From the NCBI GenBank assembly GCA_963621975.1, contig CAVFGI010000004.1:1-64000 (forward strand): a stretch of DNA of 64,000 bases, read 5' to 3'. Of the stretch, positions 59,047 to 64,000 are shown in pieces. The stretch is from UBA9732 sp963621975. GTDB taxonomy: Bacteria; Spirochaetota; Spirochaetia; Sphaerochaetales; Sphaerochaetaceae. A program made the position numbers and the translations under genes. How positions within the stretch are numbered: the stretch's first letter is position 1; each line of letters begins with the position of its first letter. The notes under the pieces are model-generated. The model worked only from the letters and a program-made list of their open reading frames with translations, was not told the origin of the DNA and searched no databases.

Positions 59047-60026
59047 GAGGACTTGAAGCAAAAAAGGCAGTACTAAAAAAAATCAAACAATACGACAAAA
59101 TAATTATCTCAAGGCATATCCGTCCAGATGGAGATGCTATTGGCTCAACAAAAGGCTTATGCACAGCTCTTAAACTCTCTTTTCCTAATAAAGACATAAG
59201 AGTCATCAATGATGATAGTTCCGAATACTTAGCATTCTTAGGCCCTGAAGACGAACAGGTTTCAGAAAACTTTTATAATGACGCCCTTGCAATGGTTTTA
59301 GACACAGCAAATCTTGATAGAGTCTCTAATAAGAAATTACATCTAGCCAAAGAGATTATCAAGATTGACCATCATATTGAAGTTGAATCTTATGGGACTG
59401 TTTCTTGGGTTGAAGATGAAAGATCCTCTGTTTGCGAAATGATTGCAGATTTTCTTTACACTTACAAAGAAGAACTAAAGTGCAATACGGAAGTAGCAAC
59501 CTACATTTTTACAGGCCTAGTCACCGATTCCGGCCGTTTTAAATTCAAGGAAACAAACAGCGAGACCTTCAAACTTGCAGGCTGGCTTCTTGGCTTTGGC
59601 GTAGACACAGAAACCTTATATGCCCACTTATATTTAGAAGACTACAGTTTTTACAAATTCAAGGCATCCATACTTGAAAACATGAACATCACTGAACACG
59701 GAGTTGCATACACTTACGTAGACAAGGCCATGCAAGAACGCTTTAATCTCTCCCGAGAACAAGCCAGCGACAGCGTGAACTTTATGGACAAAATCAAAGG
59801 AAGCTTAATTTGGCTAGCCTTCATTGACAATCCCGATAACACAGTACGTGTCAGACTGAGATCTAGATTTGTAACTATTAATAAACTTGCAGAAAAGTAT
59901 CATGGGGGTGGACATGCCTGTGCTTCAGGCGCTACAGTTTACAACCCAGAAGAAATGAAAAGTTTAATTAATGATGCAGATACTTTGCTTGCTTCTTACA
60001 AATCAAACAATAAAGGGTGGTTATAA
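59043..60026 (+). CDS. DHH/DHHA1 phosphoesterase, NrnA-like
   Basis: A 327-residue stand-alone paralogue of the second half of the preceding fusion. It has RHIRPDGDAIGSTKGL, KIDHHIEVES, GLVTDSGRFKFKET and KYHGGGHACASGA, so all metal ligands and the DHHA1 substrate motif are present. NrnA-type enzymes degrade two- to five-nucleotide RNAs and/or convert pAp to AMP. The start overlaps the upstream stop (ATGA), so the two DHH proteins are made in similar amounts and may form a heterodimer, though this is inference. Confidence 0.9.
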   Translation: MRGLEAKKAVLKKIKQYDKIIISRHIRPDGDAIGSTKGLCTALKLSFPNKDIRVINDDSSEYLAFLGPEDEQVSENFYNDALAMVLDTANLDRVSNKKLHLAKEIIKIDHHIEVESYGTVSWVEDERSSVCEMIADFLYTYKEELKCNTEVATYIFTGLVTDSGRFKFKETNSETFKLAGWLLGFGVDTETLYAHLYLEDYSFYKFKASILENMNITEHGVAYTYVDKAMQERFNLSREQASDSVNFMDKIKGSLIWLAFIDNPDNTVRVRLRSRFVTINKLAEKYHGGGHACASGATVYNPEEMKSLINDADTLLASYKSNNKGWL

Positions 60027-60028
60027 AA

Positions 60029-60763
60029 ATGAATATTTTAATTACAAATGATGATGGATATAAATCTGAAGGCCTAATAATTTTAGCCCAATGGGCTAAG
60101 AAATTAGGCACAGTAACAGTTGCTGCACCAAAAACAGAACAAAGTGGCAAAAGCCATAGTATTGAATTACACAAACCTTATGAAGCAAAGAAAGTTGATG
60201 TTATTGAAGGCATTGATTGGTACTATGTAGACTCCACCCCGGCAGATTGCGTTAGATTTGGTTTTAATGGCCTAAAACGCAACTATGACATGGTTTTTTC
60301 AGGCATTAACCGCGGATTAAACCTTGGAGAGGACATTTCTTACTCCGGAACAGTAGGTGCAATCTTTGAAGCAGCCTACATGGGAGTCAAGGGTTTAGCT
60401 TTCTCAACAGACCCAGAATCCTTTGATGCGGCAAAAGCAAACCTAGATAAAGTTTACGACTTCATCACAAGAAATGAATTATTAAAATACAATGATCTCT
60501 ATAACATAAACATCCCACTTATTCCTCATGATGAGATTCTTGTAACAAAACAAGGGGGTCCTTACTTCAAAGATAGGTTCCATCATATTGGAAACGATGT
60601 ATATGAGGTTGAGGGTTATTCTGTTTATAAAGGAGCAGAAAACTACAGTGAAGACTTAGATGCTACGCTTAATGGCTACACATCAATCTCCCCACTTACA
60701 GCATCAAGCAATTGTGATTGTGCTTTTGAAGCAATAAAGCATCTGAACCACAAAATAGATTAA
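60029..60763 (+). CDS. surE: 5'-nucleotidase SurE
   Basis: Survival protein SurE, a metal-dependent phosphatase of nucleoside monophosphates and short polyphosphates. The 244-residue protein begins MNILITNDDGY with the metal Asp pair (Asp8, Asp9) and contains EQSGKSHS, STPADCVRFG, VFSGINRGLNLGEDISYSGT and AAYMGVKGLAFS, all typical. I start at 60029 (GGTGG upstream) rather than the GTG at 60017 that overlaps the previous gene. It is the last gene of the thyA-led operon and overlaps the convergent rlmB by 4 bases. A nucleotide-monophosphate theme links it with the DHH enzymes. Confidence 0.93.
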   Translation: MNILITNDDGYKSEGLIILAQWAKKLGTVTVAAPKTEQSGKSHSIELHKPYEAKKVDVIEGIDWYYVDSTPADCVRFGFNGLKRNYDMVFSGINRGLNLGEDISYSGTVGAIFEAAYMGVKGLAFSTDPESFDAAKANLDKVYDFITRNELLKYNDLYNINIPLIPHDEILVTKQGGPYFKDRFHHIGNDVYEVEGYSVYKGAENYSEDLDATLNGYTSISPLTASSNCDCAFEAIKHLNHKID

Positions 60764-61518
60764 AGTTCTACTGGATGATTTCTGCGGTATTCATACATTA
60801 GAATGCCGGCAGCAACAGAAACATTAAGAGAATCAATGTGTCCACTCATTGGAATAGAAACCATTTGGTCACATTTTGCTCTAACAAGAGTTCTAACACC
60901 ACTGCCTTCGCTTCCCATAACAATAACAGTACGATTAGAGAAATCCATATTGTAGGAGTTGTTTCCATCCATATCTGCACCATAAACCCAAAAGCCATAT
61001 TCTTTTAGAACGTCTAATTCTCTTGCTAAATTGGTTACCGTTGACATGGTGACATATTGAGCAGCACCCGAAGATATTCTTATAACAGTTTCGTTGGCGC
61101 TAGCACTTCTTCTCTCAAGGACAATGATGAGGGCAACTGAAAACTGATCTGCACTTCTGAGAATAGCACCAAGGTTGTGAGGGTCTGTAATCTCATCAAG
61201 AGCCAAAACTAAGGCGCTATCTCCTTCTTTGAGGCTATCACAGAAGTCTCTTACAGAAACTTCTCTAATTCTTCCTCCTTGACTTGCAGCAGCCTTGGCA
61301 CCAAGATCAAGAACGGCTCCCCTATGATTCGTATTTCCAGCAAGTTTTTCAAGTTCTGCATCACTTACCTTCTTCACGGCGGTCTTGCCATTTGCTATAG
61401 CTTCCAACTCCAAGGAAGCGTTTCTTTTGTCTCCTCTAAGCAAATAAAGAGTGGAGCCTCTAGAAGCGTTCTTTAGAGCTTCTTCTATTGCATGTATTCC
61501 TGTAATCTTGGTTCCCAT
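60760..61518 (-). CDS. rlmB: TrmH-family rRNA 2'-O-methyltransferase, RlmB-like
   Basis: A 252-residue SPOUT methyltransferase that probably modifies a 23S rRNA guanosine (Gm2251 in E. coli). The N-terminal 70 residues form the RNA-binding substrate domain; the catalytic part has LDEITDPHNLGAILRSADQF, VIVMGSEGSGVRTLVRAKCD and SIPMSGHIDSLNVSVAAGIL, the three knot motifs of the family. It lies 16 bases after dnaJ on the same strand. A tRNA Gm18-type role cannot be wholly excluded, but the length and N-domain favour RlmB. Confidence 0.9.
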   Translation of the reverse strand: MGTKITGIHAIEEALKNASRGSTLYLLRGDKRNASLELEAIANGKTAVKKVSDAELEKLAGNTNHRGAVLDLGAKAAASQGGRIREVSVRDFCDSLKEGDSALVLALDEITDPHNLGAILRSADQFSVALIIVLERRSASANETVIRISSGAAQYVTMSTVTNLARELDVLKEYGFWVYGADMDGNNSYNMDFSNRTVIVMGSEGSGVRTLVRAKCDQMVSIPMSGHIDSLNVSVAAGILMYEYRRNHPVEL

Positions 61519-61534
61519 AATAAATCCTTAAGTT

Positions 61535-62665
61535 TTAGTCGTTATCAAAAGGCACTGGACTTGGTGCAGGATTCTCTCCAAGGGTATCAGAGAGTTCTTT
61601 CATAAGTTGCTTTGCCTTAATTCCTAAGCGTTTTGGAGTCTCAATTTGGAATTTGATATACATATCGCCCATTGAAGAACTCTTATACCTTGGAAGGCCT
61701 TGTCCTTTGACTCTGATAATCTTTCCATTCTGAACACCAGCTGGAATGCTTACCTTTATTGTTTGACCCATAAGGTTCTTTACTTCAATATCAAGACCAA
61801 GAGCAGCTTGAGTCATTGAAATTGGAATTTGAACAAAAAGGTCTTCATTCTGTCTAACAAAATACTTGTGAGGTCTAATATTAACTCTTACATATAGGTC
61901 ACCTGGAGTTGCATTGTTTTGACCAGCATTACCCATTTGAGGAATAATAATATCGGCACCATTCTCAATTCCTGCGGGAATTTTAATTTTTAGAGTCTGG
62001 CTCTTTCTTACAGTACCGCTACCCTTACAAACTGGACAAGGATCAGTAATAACAACACCCCACCCACCACAAGTTGGACATGTTCTTGACATAGAAAAGA
62101 AGCCACTTGATTGATGGATTTGACCAAGACCACCACAAGTTGGACATGTTTGGGATGAAACTGTTCCCTTAGAAGAACCTGTACCATGACAAGCCTCACA
62201 AGGAATTTGATGGTTATAAGTCATCTCTTTCTTGCAATCTCCCATGACATCCTGCAAATCAACTTCTATATTTACTCTAATACTTTGACCAGTTTGTGGA
62301 CCACCTTGAGCTCTTGATCTAAACGAGGAAGAAGATCCTCCACCAAATCCAAACAAATCTCCAAAGATACTACCAAAACCACCAGAGAAGAGATCACTAA
62401 AATCTCTGTATGCCGCATTGCCAAAGCCTTGTGAACTGTCAACTCCAGCAAAACCATAGCTATCATAGTTTTTACGTTTTGTATCATCCGACAACACTTC
62501 GTAAGCTTCTGTAGCTTCCTTAAAACGCTCCTCAGCGGCCTTGTCACCAGGATTTTTGTCAGGATGGTTCTCTATGGCAAGCTTTCTATATGCCTTTTTT
62601 ATTTCTTCTTTTGTTGCTGTCTTGGAAACTCCAAGAACTTCATAATAATCTCTTTTATCAGCCAC
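61535..62665 (-). CDS. dnaJ: Chaperone DnaJ
   Basis: Co-chaperone that stimulates the DnaK ATPase and delivers unfolded proteins. The 376-residue type I protein has the J domain (HPD at 34-36), a Gly/Phe-rich segment (FSGGFGSIFGDLFGFGGG), four zinc repeats (CEACHGTG, CPTCGGLG, CPTCGGWG, CPVCKGSG) and two C-terminal substrate domains. Translation starts at a GTG (62663-62665) behind GAGAGGG. It is separated from dnaK by a strong terminator, so it must have its own promoter or depend on readthrough. Confidence 0.96.
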   Translation of the reverse strand: MADKRDYYEVLGVSKTATKEEIKKAYRKLAIENHPDKNPGDKAAEERFKEATEAYEVLSDDTKRKNYDSYGFAGVDSSQGFGNAAYRDFSDLFSGGFGSIFGDLFGFGGGSSSSFRSRAQGGPQTGQSIRVNIEVDLQDVMGDCKKEMTYNHQIPCEACHGTGSSKGTVSSQTCPTCGGLGQIHQSSGFFSMSRTCPTCGGWGVVITDPCPVCKGSGTVRKSQTLKIKIPAGIENGADIIIPQMGNAGQNNATPGDLYVRVNIRPHKYFVRQNEDLFVQIPISMTQAALGLDIEVKNLMGQTIKVSIPAGVQNGKIIRVKGQGLPRYKSSSMGDMYIKFQIETPKRLGIKAKQLMKELSDTLGENPAPSPVPFDND

Positions 62666-62747
62666 GTTTGAACCCTCTCATATAACTTAACAAAAAACAT
62701 AATAAAGCACAAGTTTGAATATATTCGTGTAGACGCCATCTATATTC

Positions 62748-62777
62748 AAGAAAATAGCCGGTCAATTGACCGGCTAT
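62748..62777 (-). terminator. Terminator of dnaK
   Basis: 24-base perfect palindrome (62754-62777; each arm ATAGCCGGTCAA or its complement) followed on the minus strand by TTTTCTT. It divides dnaK from dnaJ. Confidence 0.9.
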
Positions 62778-62797
62778 GTGCTTTTCTTTGTTTGGCT

Positions 62798-64000
62798 TTA
62801 GTTGACAACCTCATAGTCAGCATCATCTGCTCCCTGCTGAGGACCATTACCACCACCTGGCTGTGGGCCCTGCTCAGGACCAGCTCCTGGGCCTGCTTGC
62901 TGTCCGCCTTGAGGATTTGTATTCTTGTAAATTTCCTCAGCAAGCTTGTATGATGCCTTCTGTACGGCATCTGTCTTTGCCTTGAGCTCATCAGCGGATG
63001 CACTTTGGTTAGCAAGAACCTGTTTGAGATCAGACAGGGCAGCTTCTACAGTGGCTTTGTCGGATTCACTAATCTTATCGCCATAGTCTTTGAGAGCCTT
63101 CTCTGTCTGGTAGACAGCGCTATCTGCTGTGTTACGAGCATCAACTCTCTCACGTTCCTTCTTATCCTCTTCAGCATGCATCTCTGCATCCTTGACCATC
63201 TTTTCAATCTCACTCTCATCCAAGCCACTGGAGCTCTGAATTTGAATGCTCTGCTCCTTACCAGTTCCAAGATCCTTTGCAGATACATGAACAATACCGT
63301 TTGCATCAATATCAAAGGTAACTTCAATCTGAGGAACTCCTCTTGGAGCTGCTGGAATTCCAACAAGATCAAATGTTCCAAGTGTTCTATTCTGAGAAGC
63401 AAGCTCACGTTCACCCTGAAGGACATGAATACTTACAGCAGTCTGTCCGTCAGCAGCAGTTGAGAAGACCTGACTCTTTCTTGTAGGAATAGTTGTATTA
63501 CGCTCAATAAGCTTTGTTGTAACGCCACCAAGTGTCTCAATACCAAGTGAAAGTGGTGTGACATCAAGAAGAAGAACGTCTTTAACTGATCCACCAAGAA
63601 TTCCACCCTGAATTGCAGCACCCATTGCAACAACTTCATCTGGGTTAACACCCTTGTGAGGTTCCTTTCCAAAGAGCTCCTTAACAACAGCCTGAACTTT
63701 TGGTACACGAGTTGAACCACCAACAAGAATGACTTCATCAATGTCAGAAGCTGAAAGGCCAGCATCCTTGAGAGCGTTTCTGCATGGAACCTTTGTTCTC
63801 TCAATAAGGTCATCAACCATCTGCTCAAAAGCAGCTCTTGTAAGGGTCATCTGCAAGTGCTTTGGACCTGTTGCATCAGCAGAAATAAATGGCAGATTGA
63901 TGTCTGTAGAAGTTGAACTTGAAAGCTCAATCTTTGCCTTTTCAGCAGCCTCTTTAAGTCTCTGCAATGCCATCTTATCCTTTGAAAGGTCAATGCCTGT
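62798..64000 (-). CDS. dnaK: Chaperone DnaK, C-terminal 400 residues (5' end outside the window)
   Basis: The frame runs open to the window edge, so the N-terminal ATPase lobe is missing. What remains covers the end of the nucleotide-binding domain (RLKEAAEKAKIELSS, ISADATGPKHLQMTLTRAAF, EVILVGGSTRVPKVQ), the linker VLLLDVTPLSLGIETLGG, the beta substrate domain, the helical lid and a Gly/Gln/Pro-rich tail ending DADYEVVN, like the EEVKDKK-type tail of other DnaKs. Its own terminator follows, with dnaJ downstream. The internal Met at 63973 is not the start. Confidence 0.97.
   Translation of the reverse strand, partial: TGIDLSKDKMALQRLKEAAEKAKIELSSSTSTDINLPFISADATGPKHLQMTLTRAAFEQMVDDLIERTKVPCRNALKDAGLSASDIDEVILVGGSTRVPKVQAVVKELFGKEPHKGVNPDEVVAMGAAIQGGILGGSVKDVLLLDVTPLSLGIETLGGVTTKLIERNTTIPTRKSQVFSTAADGQTAVSIHVLQGERELASQNRTLGTFDLVGIPAAPRGVPQIEVTFDIDANGIVHVSAKDLGTGKEQSIQIQSSSGLDESEIEKMVKDAEMHAEEDKKERERVDARNTADSAVYQTEKALKDYGDKISESDKATVEAALSDLKQVLANQSASADELKAKTDAVQKASYKLAEEIYKNTNPQGGQQAGPGAGPEQGPQPGGGNGPQQGADDADYEVVN

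Noticed and set aside
62666..62797. CIRCE-type heat-shock operator before dnaJ
   Set aside because: No TTAGCACTC/GAGTGCTAA inverted repeat is present; the only palindrome is the dnaK terminator.
63005..63463. Plus-strand open frame of 152 codons opposite dnaK
   Set aside because: Antisense shadow of dnaK; composition follows the complementary codons and no start signals are present.

Overview
The window looks like a chromosomal segment of a low-GC spirochaete, most likely a host-associated Treponema-like organism. The exported proteins carry the short N-termini ending in FAQGAQES or YANGTSE that are typical of spirochaete periplasmic binding proteins. The housekeeping genes present (dnaK, dnaJ, rlmB, surE, thyA) are full-length and ordinary. 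Genus is inference. I see no phage, insertion sequence, CRISPR array or rRNA; there is one tRNA (Ala, GGC). Genes are tightly packed. The longest gene-free stretch is about 300 bases (47830-48128) and is filled with repeats.

Layout. 1-1537: a small ORF and a MATE exporter. 1602-5282 (-): galactose ABC transporter mglB-mglA-mglC. 5518-7576 (+): an IscU-like protein with its GGGtGRT-family partner, then a Dabb protein. 7578-19812 (-): an eight-gene operon of L-fucose isomerase, a 2-oxoacid/acetoin-type dehydrogenase complex (E2, E3, fused E1), a PHP-domain protein, an SDR, a SorE-like dehydrogenase and a rhamnulokinase-like kinase. 19925-25412 (+): FucU mutarotase, a ribose-type ABC importer and a LacI regulator. 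Both arms carry the same TGTAAACGTTTACA-type operators. 25519-30692: two TIM-barrel isomerases and two Gfo/Idh/MocA oxidoreductases around a second LacI regulator. 30795-37412 (-): a Ugp-like ABC importer with a phosphodiesterase and an MBL-fold hydrolase. 37590-46515: GH4 and GH105 enzymes, an AbgB-like amidohydrolase, a DeoR regulator, a 2-hydroxyacid dehydrogenase, a KDPG-type aldolase and a GH36 alpha-galactosidase. 46687-53664: an M20 peptidase, the TldE/TldD pair, tRNA-Ala, a ParB-like/phosphoesterase pair and an alpha/beta hydrolase. 53657-64000: lacZ, then thyA / folA-DHH fusion / DHH / surE, then rlmB, dnaJ and the 3' part of dnaK.

How the genes may work together. The most interesting unit is the fucose locus. 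It has uptake, mutarotase, isomerase and kinase, but no fuculose-1-phosphate aldolase. In its place are homologues of the two enzymes that convert L-sorbose-1-phosphate via a hexitol phosphate into a ketose-6-phosphate, plus a complete thiamine-diphosphate dehydrogenase complex of the kind that cleaves acetoin. Together these could reduce and re-oxidise fuculose-1-phosphate to a 1-deoxy-ketose 6-phosphate (a methyl ketone) and then cleave it to acetyl-CoA and a tetrose 4-phosphate. This is inference, but it gives every gene except the PHP protein a role. The rest of the window is mainly galactoside and plant- or host-glycan use: galactose import, beta-galactosidase, two alpha-galactosidase-type enzymes and an unsaturated uronyl hydrolase. 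Part of this appears to share a DeoR-type operator.
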